Shown here: positions 7,566-15,860 of the stretch, one piece after another
How the letters are laid out: the number at the start of each line of letters is the position of its first letter
How positions within the stretch are numbered: position 1 is the first letter of the stretch
NCBI RefSeq assembly: GCF_000718165.1
Contig: NZ_JOEY01000049.1
Coordinates: 1-64,000 of the forward strand
Source: Streptomyces fulvoviolaceus
GTDB lineage: Bacteria; Actinomycetota; Actinomycetes; Streptomycetales; Streptomycetaceae
DNA length: 64,000 bases
Direction of reading: 5' to 3'
Translations under genes and position numbers: made by a program
Notes under the pieces: model-generated
What the model was told of the DNA's origin: nothing
Database searches by the model: none
The model's input: the letters and a program-made list of their open reading frames with translations, nothing else

Positions 7566-7991
7566 ATGAGCAGCCCACCCACCCTGAGCGTCTACCGGCA
7601 CGACACCGGCAACCGGGCGCTGGTCACCCTGGCCGGTGAGATCGACCTGGATTCGGCGCCCCTGGTGCACGCGTCCCTGGAGCGGTGTCTGCGCGACGGC
7701 ATCCACGCCATAGACGTCGATGTCACCGCCGTGACCTTCTGCGACTGCAGCGGCCTCAACGCCTTCCTCTACGCCTTGTTGCACACAACCGCGGCCGGAA
7801 AATCCCTGCAACTGCACCACCCCAGCCCGGCGTTGGAACGGCTCGTCACCCTCACCGGCTCCGGATCCCTCTTCCTCGCCCTCCCGGACGCCTTCGCCGG
7901 GAGCCGGCCGCCCCCGTGGCCCTCTCCCATGCACCAGGCCGCGCACCGGCTCCCTCCGGCCATGACTGCTCTCCCGGGCGGTGTGCTGTGA
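7566..7991 (+). CDS. STAS-domain anti-sigma factor antagonist
   Basis: 141 residues. It has the STAS pattern: LVTLAGEIDLDSAPLVHASL, then VDVTAVTFCDCSGLNAFLYAL, where the Ser of DCSGL (about residue 60) is the expected phospho-acceptor. STAS antagonists capture anti-sigma kinases and free SigB/SigF-type sigma factors. The C-terminal 35 residues are extra. No kinase or sigma gene is adjacent, so the partner is elsewhere. The stop overlaps the next gene as GTGA. The ribosome site is weak (GAGG about nine bases upstream). Confidence 0.88.
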   Translation: MSSPPTLSVYRHDTGNRALVTLAGEIDLDSAPLVHASLERCLRDGIHAIDVDVTAVTFCDCSGLNAFLYALLHTTAAGKSLQLHHPSPALERLVTLTGSGSLFLALPDAFAGSRPPPWPSPMHQAAHRLPPAMTALPGGVL

Positions 7992-8644
7992 CGGCCCCAC
8001 CCGGGCCGAGCCGACCGCGGAAACGCGCAGACCACCGGCGGCCCGCCACCCGCAGGACGCCTCTGAGCCTGCGCCGGCTCAACCGCTGGCAGGCCGAGAG
8101 CCTGCGGGAGGACCTGGCGGACCTGTACGCAGAGTCCTGCGCCACAGCGCCCGGTGGGGAACACCGCGGCCGGAAGGACTTCCTGCGCCGTCTCACACGT
8201 GACACCTGGCGACCGGGGTTCGCCATGCTGACCGCGCAGGCACCGGACTTGGTGGGGTGCGCGTTCGGATTCCCCGTGCCGCGTGACGGCTCCTGGTGGA
8301 ACGGACTGCGCGGACCACTCCCGCAAGACGTCGAGCAGCTCACCACGTCCGGACAGGTCTTCGCCATCAGCGAGATCGTGGTCCGCCCCTCCGAGCGGCA
8401 CCACGGCCTGGCCGACACTCTGCAGCAGCAGTTGCTGGGCGACCACCGGGCTCTGCTCGGCGCGACCTTGGTGGACCGGACCCATCGTGCGGCCTGTGCC
8501 GGGTTCCGGTCACGGGGATGGCGCGACATCGGCGTGGTCTACAGGTCACCGGGCCCTACGGTGCTGCGGGCCCTGGTCCTTCCCCTCGGAGAGCGGACGG
8601 CGGCGGAGCCGGGCGACGTCGCGCACCATGCACGGATTCAGTGA
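7988..8644 (+). CDS. GNAT-like acetyltransferase
   Basis: 218 residues. After a basic, disordered leader of about 30 residues, the core reads FAISEIVVRPSERHHGLADT then LQQQLL, the beta4-loop-alpha3 acetyl-CoA site of GNAT enzymes, with RPSERHHGLA in place of the usual R/Q-x-x-G-x-G/A. The C-terminus (FRSRGWRDIGVVYR) fits the GNAT beta6 region. The GTG start overlaps the STAS stop, so the two are co-translated. Substrate unknown; a link to the STAS partner switch is inference. Confidence 0.72.
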   Translation: MTAPPGPSRPRKRADHRRPATRRTPLSLRRLNRWQAESLREDLADLYAESCATAPGGEHRGRKDFLRRLTRDTWRPGFAMLTAQAPDLVGCAFGFPVPRDGSWWNGLRGPLPQDVEQLTTSGQVFAISEIVVRPSERHHGLADTLQQQLLGDHRALLGATLVDRTHRAACAGFRSRGWRDIGVVYRSPGPTVLRALVLPLGERTAAEPGDVAHHARIQ

Positions 8645-8873
8645 CCGCCGCAGGACCAGGATGAGGCACGCACGTGAGGACCAGTGGATGAGCGGCAGGC
8701 GGCAGGGGTGCCCTGTGGCGGGCTGGAGGCTGGTCGGCCGGGATCCAGAGCCTGACGCCCGGCCTGCGGACACGAACCAAGATCACAGCAACCAGGGTCA
8801 GAGCAACGATGACACCTGATGGCACATCCCGCCTTCCCCGGCGCAAACCAGTCCCCACGCGAAGGTGCGCACG

Positions 8874-9590
8874 ATGGACCAGCAGCTCCTTTCCAAGACA
8901 TTCGTCGAACTGGCCGACAACCTGGTCGCCGACTTCGACCTGGTGGACTTCCTGTGCCTGCTGACCGACCGTTGTGTCGGCATGCTCGGGGTGAGTGCGG
9001 TCGGGGTACTGCTCGCCGACCGCAACGGCGAACTCCGGGTAATGGCCGCCTCTGGCGAACAGGTGCGCCTGCTGGAGCTCTTCGAGCTCCAGAACGACGA
9101 AGGGCCCTGCCTGGAGTGCTTCCGCACCGGCGCGCTGATCTCCGTCCCCGACGTGACCACAGAGATCCACCGCTGGCCGCGCTTCGCCGCGCAAGCCCAC
9201 CACGGTGGGTTCGCGGCAGTCCAGGCCGTGCCGATGCGCCTGCGGGACGAAGTCGTCGGCGCCCTGAACCTCTTCCGCTCCGACGCCGGCCCCTTCGACC
9301 CGGCAGGCACACTCGTCGCCCAGGCCCTGGCCGACGTCGCCACCATCAGCCTCGTGCAACAACGCGCCACCCACCACAGCACGATCCTCAACGAACAGCT
9401 ACAGACCGCACTGATCAGCCGCGTACTGATCGAACAAGCCAAGGGCAAACTCGCCGAACGCCTCGACATCGACATGGAACAGGCCTTCTCCGCACTGCGC
9501 GCCTACGCCCGCGCCCACAACCGCCGCCTGTCCGACCTCGCCCGCACCTTCACCGACGGCACCGAACCCCTCAACGGCCTGATCGTCTGA
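8874..9590 (+). CDS. GAF-ANTAR transcription antiterminator
   Basis: 238 residues. Residues about 20-160 form a GAF domain (VSAVGVLLADRNGELRVMAA; NDEGPCLECF; GALNLFRSD). Residues about 175-230 are ANTAR (LISRVLIEQAKGKLAERLDI; AFSALRAYARAHNRRLSDLA). Such proteins bind paired hexaloop RNA hairpins under control of a GAF-bound signal. ATG at 8874 is chosen because GAAGG lies eight bases upstream. It is the only one of the three ANTAR proteins here with a sensor domain. GAF ligand unknown. Confidence 0.92.
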   Translation: MDQQLLSKTFVELADNLVADFDLVDFLCLLTDRCVGMLGVSAVGVLLADRNGELRVMAASGEQVRLLELFELQNDEGPCLECFRTGALISVPDVTTEIHRWPRFAAQAHHGGFAAVQAVPMRLRDEVVGALNLFRSDAGPFDPAGTLVAQALADVATISLVQQRATHHSTILNEQLQTALISRVLIEQAKGKLAERLDIDMEQAFSALRAYARAHNRRLSDLARTFTDGTEPLNGLIV

Positions 9591-9993
9591 CCACCCGCGA
9601 CCGATCCTCCAACGCACCGCCCACATCAGAGCACAGGCCGAACATGCCGCCCCTGAGCGGGCACCGAACAATGAAGAGCCGGCATGCGAACTACCCACAT
9701 GCGACGAGCCGTTCACCCCAGCACCGTGCCGGCGACCGCCTCTTCAAGACCCTTCTGGAGCTGCCCACGGGCTCACCGCCCGCGGTCGTCCGAATCGCAT
9801 GGTGTCGGTCCTGTCCGGGCCCGGTCCATGCTGCGGGCAGGGTCCTCGCCCCTCTGCCGACTACGGTCGGCGACGGACACACCCGGAGCGGGTGGTGAGG
9901 ACGGTGAGTGTGAAGCGGCGATATGGGGGCCCGCGCCGTCCTCGCACCTCGTGGCCGCCCCCGATGATCCGGGCAGCAGTCTGTTCACATCCC
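9591..9993. other. 403-base gap between convergent genes
   Basis: No convincing gene on either strand. Frames are open but with mixed third-base composition and no recognisable product. No strong hairpin was spotted. Confidence 0.4.
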
Positions 9994-10350
9994 TCACGGC
10001 TCCCGGTTCGGGTCGAGTTCCCGCAACGCTGTCCGCAACGCGCCGAGCGCGGTGAGATTGGCACTCACCACGAACTGTTCCAGCAGGACATCGGCCCGCC
10101 GGTGCTTCCTGCTGCGGACTGCCTCCACGATCTCCTCAACGGCCCGGCGCTGGACCTCGTCAAACGGCATGTCCCCTGCGGCATCGGCCGCCATCAGACC
10201 GCCTTCCTCGTCCCGACGCGGCGCAAGCTCCCGCACCGAGTGGATGAGAGAGTAGGGCAGCTTGAAGCGGACACCGTCCAGGGTGATGCGCACTGGCACC
10301 CCCTGTGAAGGCTGGAACGCCTGGAACCGGTTGGTGAACAGGGTGAGCAC
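9994..10350 (-). CDS. Hypothetical protein
   Basis: 118 residues. The N-terminus reads VRITLDGVRFKLPYSLIHSV, and the C-terminal half is helical and charged (FDEVQRRAVEEIVEAVRSRK; LTALGALRTALREL). No family was recognised. The GTG at 10350 is strongly supported by AAAGGAAG four bases before it. The N-terminal 60 residues look beta-rich. It is a lone gene with 495 bases of empty upstream DNA. Confidence 0.6.
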   Translation of the reverse strand: MLTLFTNRFQAFQPSQGVPVRITLDGVRFKLPYSLIHSVRELAPRRDEEGGLMAADAAGDMPFDEVQRRAVEEIVEAVRSRKHRRADVLLEQFVVSANLTALGALRTALRELDPNREP

Positions 10351-10845
10351 GTAGCTTCCTTTCGTGGTGCTCAGCGGCCAGACGCACCCGTCGGCCCCGC
10401 CGACGGCGCGCCCGGATGTCATCGATGTTCCTCGCTCCCAGAGCCCAACGACACGCCGCCCGACTGGGGATGCCCTCCTTGGCCGGGTCCTCCAGAGGGC
10501 TCCGGCCAACCAGACGCAACTAGGGATGACCTCCACCAAGACCTCAGGTGACCTGAACGCAATCAGCAGCAAGAAGCGGGAAAAGGCGGGCACGATCAAG
10601 TCCCGGACTTGATCCAGGTGCGCCTCCGGATCGCCCTATGTGAGCTGTTGCCCAAAAGCGGTCCCTCTCCCGCGAGGCTTCCCTGGCGCAACAGCGGCCG
10701 AGTCCTCACGAGTCACAGCAGGTCAATCCAAGAGGAATCGCAGAGTGGAACTCTCGCGGAGCGGAGTTCCTACCGGCGAGGAGCAACAGGGGTGCGGGCA
10801 CTTCGATGAGCGTACGGACCGCCCCCTGCCGCCCCTCCGACGGTC
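10351..10845. other. 495-base region with a 9-3-9 inverted repeat
   Basis: Lies upstream of the hypothetical gene at 10350 and downstream of the DUF6907-like gene. It includes a perfect inverted repeat GATCAAGTC-CCG-GACTTGATC at 10594-10614, which could be an operator or weak terminator. No gene is supported. Confidence 0.4.
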
Positions 10846-11871
10846 CTACGCCACGGCCCGGTCCTCCGGCCATACCGGCACACCGGGTGCCCGTCCGGCC
10901 TGGCGGACCTCGGTTCCGTCGTGAGCGATCAGCTTCGGCTCCCTCTCGTGGAGTTCCGCGAGCAAAGAGGTCACGTGTTCCTCCAGGCGCGGTCCGGTGG
11001 TGTCCCTGGGAACGGTCACCCACACCGGGCCGCCCTGGCGGGTGTCACCGACGGCGTGCCCGTAGAACCCCTTCGGGGCCGACTCGCACTCGACCACCCG
11101 CACACCGCAGTAGTCGATCAGCTCCTGCGACGAGGCAACCGCCTCCGGCTGTACGTACTCACGCCCGTCCGCGATGAACTCGTTCAGCCTGGCCCGCAGT
11201 TCGTCCGCCTCCTCGAAGGTGAGGGCGACGTACTTCCAGCGTTCGGCGCCGCCGACGGTGAGGTCGATCTGAGGCTGCCGAGCGTGCCCCATGTGCGCCA
11301 GGCCGAGTTCGAGGATTTCGGGCTCCGGGCCGTCCTTGGCCCGCGTCACGGGCTGGAGCGTCAGCTCCATCTCATGCGTGTGGGCGGCGTGGAAGTGGTC
11401 TACCAGGAGCCCGCTCGGGGTGTGTTCCCGTTCGTCCCGGTACTGGCACCAGGGCGGGCAGGGGGCGACGAGTTCAAGCGGATGGGTGGCCGACGGGTAA
11501 TGATCGATGGCCTCGGTGACACCGCCCCGGATGACGGTGTCGTAGCGGTGCCGCAGACCGCGCAGGCTCAGCGCGAAGTGCTCCAGGCCGTCGATGAGCG
11601 AGCCCAGGGCGGTGCTGTCGAGTTCGGCGGTGCCGTCGACGGCCGAGAACCACAGCCGGGACGGTTCACCACGCGCCTCCTCGTCGTGGCCGAGCCCGAT
11701 CTGCACGGACAACAGCGGTACTTCGATACCGGGGCTCGCTCCTTCCGGGGCCGCGAGCCGGATGGGGGCGCTGACGTGGCTGCCGGTCGCCTCGGCGTGC
11801 GGGTCTTGCGCGCACCATGCGGGGCAGTTGCGCTCGGGGGCCGGGAGGGTCAGGACTGTTGCGCTGGACAT
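10846..11871 (-). CDS. DUF6907-like protein with two Cys-Pro-x-Trp-Cys motifs
   Basis: 341 residues. CPAWC occurs near residue 15 and CPPWC near residue 130, each followed by His-rich segments, as in DUF6907 proteins of actinobacteria; metal binding is plausible but unproven. The body reads EVPLLSVQIGLGHDEEARGE and TFEEADELRARLNEFI, both typical of the family. ATG at 11871 has GAGGAG five bases upstream. From memory such genes are common on plasmids and integrative elements, and here it sits beside vapBC and tRNA genes. Function unknown. Confidence 0.75.
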   Translation of the reverse strand: MSSATVLTLPAPERNCPAWCAQDPHAEATGSHVSAPIRLAAPEGASPGIEVPLLSVQIGLGHDEEARGEPSRLWFSAVDGTAELDSTALGSLIDGLEHFALSLRGLRHRYDTVIRGGVTEAIDHYPSATHPLELVAPCPPWCQYRDEREHTPSGLLVDHFHAAHTHEMELTLQPVTRAKDGPEPEILELGLAHMGHARQPQIDLTVGGAERWKYVALTFEEADELRARLNEFIADGREYVQPEAVASSQELIDYCGVRVVECESAPKGFYGHAVGDTRQGGPVWVTVPRDTTGPRLEEHVTSLLAELHEREPKLIAHDGTEVRQAGRAPGVPVWPEDRAVA

Positions 11872-12044
11872 GATGTCTCCTCGGGATAGGAGTGGCTTCT
11901 TGTCCAGCAGTTTTGACCTGTTCACGGAACGCACGGATCTAAACTCGTGTTCCGGGCATAGAGCCCGTTGATCAGTACCAGGCTGGAGCCCGTCAGCCTC
12001 GCCCAGCACCCAAGGACAGACCGCCCAGGATGTGCGGGCCAACG

Positions 12045-12074
12045 ATATACAATCGATCATGTATATTGATATAC
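12045..12074. promoter_or_regulatory. vapBC operator: three ATATAC/GTATAT half sites
   Basis: ATATACA at 12045-12051 and TGTATAT at 12060-12066 form a perfect 7-8-7 inverted repeat. GTATAT-TG-ATATAC at 12061-12074 forms a second palindrome sharing the middle arm. It is AT-rich in a GC-rich genome and lies 27 bases before the antitoxin start. VapB-type antitoxins usually repress their own promoter through such repeats. Confidence 0.75.
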
Positions 12075-12100
12075 GCCGCTGTGTGCATGAGGAGGTCATC

Positions 12101-12316
12101 GTGAGCCGCACCGTCATCGACCTCGACGACGAGGCACTGGAAGCAGCCGCCAAGGAACTCGGCACCACCACCAAGCGCGACACGATCAACACCGCCCTGC
12201 GCGAGGTCACCGCTCGCTACCGGCGCCTGCGCGCACTCGAAGACGCCCGGCAACTGGTGGCCGACGGCGCCCTGGACATCGACATCCTCCTGGACAAGGC
12301 GCAGTACCGGCCGTGA
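12101..12316 (+). CDS. vapB: VapB-type antitoxin
   Basis: 71 residues reading SRTVIDLDDEALEAAAKELG then TKRDTINTALREV. This is the ribbon-helix-helix pattern of actinobacterial VapB antitoxins; the C-terminal part (ALEDARQLVADGALD) should neutralise the toxin. GTG at 12101 is chosen for GAGGAGG five bases upstream. The stop overlaps the toxin start as GTGA. Autoregulation through the palindromes just upstream is expected. Confidence 0.9.
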   Translation: MSRTVIDLDDEALEAAAKELGTTTKRDTINTALREVTARYRRLRALEDARQLVADGALDIDILLDKAQYRP

Positions 12317-12726
12317 CCGTCGCCGACTACCTCATCGACACCTCCGCCCTCGCCCGCGTCCTGCTCGGCCAGAACACGACCGAGTGGGACGACAGAATCG
12401 GCGCCGGCCTCGTCGCGATCTGCGACCTCACGGAACTCGAAGTCCTCTACTCCGCCCGCTCGGCCGAGGACCGCACACGGCTGAAGGCGGCACTCGACGC
12501 CCACTACGTGTGGTGTCCCATGCCCGACGGCATCTACCGTCGCTCCCGAGTGATCCAGGAACAGCTCACCGCCAAGGGCGAACACCGCAGCGCAGGCCCC
12601 GTCGACCTCCTCGTGGCGGCCACCGCCGAAGAGGCGGGCCTCACCCTGCTCCACTACGACCACGACTTCGACACCATCGCCCGGACGACAGGACAGCCGG
12701 TCCGCACGATCGACCTCAGACGGTAG
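12313..12726 (+). CDS. vapC: VapC-type PIN-domain ribonuclease toxin
   Basis: 137 residues with PIN-domain acidic residues in order: Asp in YLIDTSALAR, Glu in LTELEVLYSAR, Asp in GPVDLLVAATAEEAG and Asp in HYDHDFDTIA. VapC toxins cut tRNA or rRNA when freed from VapB. It starts inside the antitoxin stop (GTGA), the normal arrangement. All predicted catalytic residues are present, so the toxin looks active. Confidence 0.93.
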   Translation: MTVADYLIDTSALARVLLGQNTTEWDDRIGAGLVAICDLTELEVLYSARSAEDRTRLKAALDAHYVWCPMPDGIYRRSRVIQEQLTAKGEHRSAGPVDLLVAATAEEAGLTLLHYDHDFDTIARTTGQPVRTIDLRR

Positions 12727-13386
12727 GGCCTCCCGCGGGAACTCAGGGCAGCTCAACCTGGCCCGCACGCGCGGAACTGGCTTCCCACAGCGGGGAATGC
12801 GGGGCCGTCGTAGACGAGATCGCCCCCCTGCGCCCCGGCCGACCTCCGCGTTCGCGCCCTCCGCCGCACATACAACGCACACCATGGCGCCGACATCCAC
12901 GAACAGAGCGGCTGCACAGTGCACTTCGCCGAGGGGGCGAACTGCCACACCTGCTGCGGCGGACTGCCGAGACCAAGCAGTAGCCGACAACGTTCTGCGA
13001 CCGAGGCGCCGCCTTGGATGAACCCATCGGCTGGCGGGGCAGGAGGCTCCAACACCCACGGCGGGCGAGCCGAGCAACAGCCAGAGACGGGCCCGGCAGG
13101 CAGGGTTGAAGAGGCACGTCGACCTAGCCGCTCCGCTCCCTACGCCCCGTCTTCATTTCGTCGCGTCCACTGAGCGTCCACTGGATCTTGCGTCTCGGCT
13201 CCGCTGCGTAACCTCCAGCGGCCGAGCCTGATTTGCATCGCCGCAGGTCAGCTCCTTGCCAGGGGAAGCCGCGCGCCCGCCGGAGCACCTCGAACAGTAC
13301 TTGTGAGCAGCGGATTCTTCCCCGTTGGACCCGAGGCGTCAATCAGGGCCACTGAAGTGACGTTTCCGCAGGTCAGAGGGCATAAC
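12727..13386. other. 660-base gene-free stretch between vapC and tRNA genes
   Basis: Several frames are open on both strands but none has a recognisable product or a good ribosome site. A short repeat (CGTCCACTG twice, about 13164-13182) is visible. This may be decayed DNA at the edge of an old insertion near the tRNA cluster, but no attachment repeat was found. Confidence 0.4.
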
Positions 13387-13463
13387 TGGTGGGGCGGGTG
13401 GGACTCGAACCCACGGCCGACGGATTATGAGTCCGCTGCTCTAACCGGCTGAGCTACCGCCCC
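13387..13463 (-). tRNA. tRNA with CAU anticodon (Ile2 or elongator Met)
   Basis: Cloverleaf on the minus strand: acceptor GGGGCGG pairs with CCGCCCC, anticodon loop CTCATAA, T-loop TTCGAGT, encoded ACCA at the 3' end. The anticodon CAU means elongator Met or, if the C is converted to lysidine, Ile2. The GGACTCATAATCC anticodon arm makes me lean to Ile2, with low certainty. Confidence 0.9.
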
Positions 13464-13597
13464 ATAGCGGCGTGTCGCGTACAGGTATGCGCGCCGTCTG
13501 CCGCAGCATAGCCGCTCATACGATCTCCTGCCTCGTATGGTCGACTTCGCATGCCCTTGAGGACTACGCCGTGACCTGCACGGTTCCTCCGCACATG

Positions 13598-13620
13598 AAA
13601 AAGGACCCCATCGGGGTCCT
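13598..13620 (-). terminator. Rho-independent terminator for the tRNA-Asn genes
   Basis: Stem of AGGACCCC (13602-13609) and GGGGTCCT (13613-13620) with a 3-base loop. On the minus strand it is followed by a run of T (plus-strand A at 13598-13601). It lies 12 bases after the second tRNA-Asn. Confidence 0.88.
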
Positions 13621-13631
13621 CGTTCAGCAGG

Positions 13632-13704
13632 CTCTCCCGACTGGACTCGAACCAGTAACCTGCCGGTTAACAGCCGGCTGCTCTGCCAATTGAGCTACGG
13701 AAGA
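13632..13704 (-). tRNA. tRNA-Asn (GUU)
   Basis: Cloverleaf with anticodon loop CTGTTAA; acceptor TCTTCCG pairs with CGGGAGA (one T-G pair). CCA is not encoded. It differs from the neighbouring copy only in the acceptor stem. Confidence 0.93.
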
Positions 13705-13710
13705 TCGAAG

Positions 13711-13783
13711 CTCCCCCGACTGGACTCGAACCAGTAACCTGCCGGTTAACAGCCGGCTGCTCTGCCAATTGAGCTACAGGGGA
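13711..13783 (-). tRNA. tRNA-Asn (GUU)
   Basis: Second copy, six bases upstream of the other on the same transcript. Acceptor TCCCCTG pairs with CGGGGGA. Body, anticodon and T arms are identical to the first, a recent tandem duplication. CCA is not encoded. Confidence 0.94.
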
Positions 13784-13941
13784 ATGCCTCGTTGCATCGA
13801 ACGTAGCTCCTTGGGTATTCGCCAGGGGGCGGGCGTTCGCTGCGACACATACATTAGCGCAAGCAGGGGGGTGCTCCGCCAATCGGTTCCCCCCGGCACC
13901 GACGCCGCACCAGGGACCTACGCAAGGAGAGGGTGGCCGCC

Positions 13942-14247
13942 ATGCGCTACAAGCTCACGTTCGTCGCCGGACTGGCTCTGGGTTACGTGCTGGGCACGCG
14001 TGCCGGGCGCGAGCGCTACGAGCAGCTGAAGAAGTCCGCACGCCAGGTCGCCCAGAACCCGGCCGTCCGCAACACCGCGGAGTCGGCCGCCCAGCAGGGC
14101 CGCCAGTTCGCCGGCAAGGCGTACCACACGGTGAGTGAAAAGGTGGGTGACCGGGTCCCCGACTCGGTGGCCCAGCGGGTCCGGTCCCTGCGCGACCGGA
14201 ACACCAACGGCACGGCCGAGGACGACTGGGGCACGAGCAACACATAG
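13942..14247 (+). CDS. YtxH-like small membrane protein
   Basis: 101 residues: one N-terminal helix, MRYKLTFVAGLALGYVLGTR, with AGRERYEQLKKSARQVAQNP immediately after, the pattern common to YtxH-type proteins, and a hydrophilic amphipathic tail. AAGGAGAGG lies nine bases before the ATG. Function unknown, often linked to stress. It precedes the FGGY kinase, which appears to have its own promoter. Confidence 0.85.
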   Translation: MRYKLTFVAGLALGYVLGTRAGRERYEQLKKSARQVAQNPAVRNTAESAAQQGRQFAGKAYHTVSEKVGDRVPDSVAQRVRSLRDRNTNGTAEDDWGTSNT

Positions 14248-14277
14248 TCCACACGCACCCCCATGGCGCGTGACCCA

Positions 14278-14283
14278 TAGAAT
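14278..14283 (+). promoter_or_regulatory. Probable -10 (TAGAAT) of a leaderless FGGY kinase transcript
   Basis: TAGAAT ends seven bases before the ATG at 14291, and no ribosome site lies between. That spacing would put the transcription start at the A of the start codon. No clear -35 was seen. Confidence 0.55.
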
Positions 14284-14290
14284 TTTCGCC

Positions 14291-15745
14291 ATGGGGATAG
14301 TCGCCGGGCTGGACAGTTCGCCCGATTTCACTCGCATCGTCGTCTGCGACGCGGACACAGGCGCCGTGCTCAAGCAGGGCTATGCGCCGCATCCGGTCGA
14401 AGGTGCCGAAGGCGGCTCAAGGCCCTCCGACGTCGATCCACAGGCCTGGCTGCTCTCCCTCGGGGAGGCCGCCGGCGGCGGGCTGCTCGAAGGTGTGCAG
14501 GCCATCGGCGTGTCCGCCCAGCAGAACGCGGTCGTGGCGCTGGACTCGCAGGGCAACACCGTGCGGCCCGCGATGGTCGGCGGTGACAAGCGCGCGCAGG
14601 TCGCCGCGGCCGATCTCGTGGACGCGCTCGGCGGGCGCGAGGCGTGGGCGCAGGCGGTGGGGTGCGTACCGCAGGCCGCGCAGCCGATCACCAAGCTGCG
14701 CTGGCTGAACAAGACCGAGCCGGACAACGCGCTGCGCACGGCCGTTCTCCTGCAGGCGCACGACTGGCTGGTGTGGCAGCTCCTGGGGCGCCCGGTCCGC
14801 CGTACCACCGACCGGGGCGGGGCCTCCGGGACCGGGTACTGGTCCGCCGCCAGCGGTGGTTACCGGACCGATCTCGTCGAGCTGGCGCTCGGTCACCAGG
14901 TCATGCTGCCCGAGGTGATCGGGCCCTCCGACGCGGCCGGTACGACGCCGGAGGGGCTGCTGATCTCCGCCGGGACCGGGGAGACGATGGCCGCCGCCTT
15001 CGGGCTCGGGATCGGGCTGGGCGACGCCGTCGTGTCGCTCGGCGCCTCCGGGTCCGTGATGGCCGTCCATCCCGAGGCGCTCGTCGACAGCTCCGGGATG
15101 ATCACCTCGCTGGCCGACGCGACCGGCATGCACCTGCCGGTCGTCACCACGCTGAACGCCGTACGGACCCTGCGCGGGGCCGCCGAGATGCTCGGGCTGG
15201 CCGATCTGGAGAGTCTGTCCGAGCTGGCGATGAAGTCGACGCCGGGGGCGCACGGGCTCGTACTGCTGCCGTATCTGGAGGGTGAGCGGACGCCGAGCCT
15301 TCCGCACACCGCCGGGACGCTGGCGGGGCTGCGGCGGGAGTCGATGCGGCCGGAGCATCTGGCGCGGGCCGCGTTCGAGGGCATGCTGTGCGGCCTCGCG
15401 GACGCGCTCGACGTGCTGCGCGGCCGGGGTGTCGAGGTGCGGCGGGTCTTCCTGCTGGGCGCGGCCGCCGAGTTGTCCGCCGTCCAGGCCTCGGCGCCCT
15501 CGCTCTTCGGGGCGCAGGTCGTCGTACCGCAGCCGGCGGACTACGCGGCGCTGGGGGCCGCCCGGCAGGCGGCCTGGGCGCTCGGTGTGTCGCAGGGCAC
15601 ACTCGACCCGCGCATCGCTCCGGTCTGGCAGGGCGCGGCCGCTCAGGTGCTCGAGCCGGGCGAGGAGCTGGCGGTGGGGCAGGCGGTGCGGCAGCAGTTC
15701 GTTTCGGTGCGGGAGCAGACACACCCTGGAGCGTTCCGCCCATAA
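14291..15745 (+). CDS. FGGY-family carbohydrate kinase (xylulokinase-like)
   Basis: 484 residues. The N-terminal domain starts MGIVAGLDSSPDFTRIVVCD, the phosphate-1 loop of sugar kinases, with AIGVSAQQNAVVALDSQG after it. The C-terminal domain has VSLGASGSVMAV and RVFLLGAAAELSAVQ. It should phosphorylate a pentulose or similar polyol with ATP; xylulokinase is the nearest guess. No isomerase or transporter is adjacent, so the substrate is open. The start has no ribosome site and is probably leaderless. Confidence 0.85.
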   Translation: MGIVAGLDSSPDFTRIVVCDADTGAVLKQGYAPHPVEGAEGGSRPSDVDPQAWLLSLGEAAGGGLLEGVQAIGVSAQQNAVVALDSQGNTVRPAMVGGDKRAQVAAADLVDALGGREAWAQAVGCVPQAAQPITKLRWLNKTEPDNALRTAVLLQAHDWLVWQLLGRPVRRTTDRGGASGTGYWSAASGGYRTDLVELALGHQVMLPEVIGPSDAAGTTPEGLLISAGTGETMAAAFGLGIGLGDAVVSLGASGSVMAVHPEALVDSSGMITSLADATGMHLPVVTTLNAVRTLRGAAEMLGLADLESLSELAMKSTPGAHGLVLLPYLEGERTPSLPHTAGTLAGLRRESMRPEHLARAAFEGMLCGLADALDVLRGRGVEVRRVFLLGAAAELSAVQASAPSLFGAQVVVPQPADYAALGAARQAAWALGVSQGTLDPRIAPVWQGAAAQVLEPGEELAVGQAVRQQFVSVREQTHPGAFRP

Positions 15746-15860
15746 GGCGGCAAAGAACACTGCTCTCGGCTTAATCGGTTGAGGTAACACGGGTGGAGTG
15801 TCCGACGATAGGAGCCTCGGGCATCAAGCCCGCCCGACCGCCGACTCCGAGAGACGTAGC

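Noticed and set aside
12743..13117. 124-residue minus-strand frame after vapC
   Set aside because: No ribosome site, Arg/Ser/Cys-rich with no family; treated as non-coding.
13391..13783. Tandem tRNA repeats considered as a CRISPR-like array
   Set aside because: Each repeat folds as a complete tRNA; there are no spacers.
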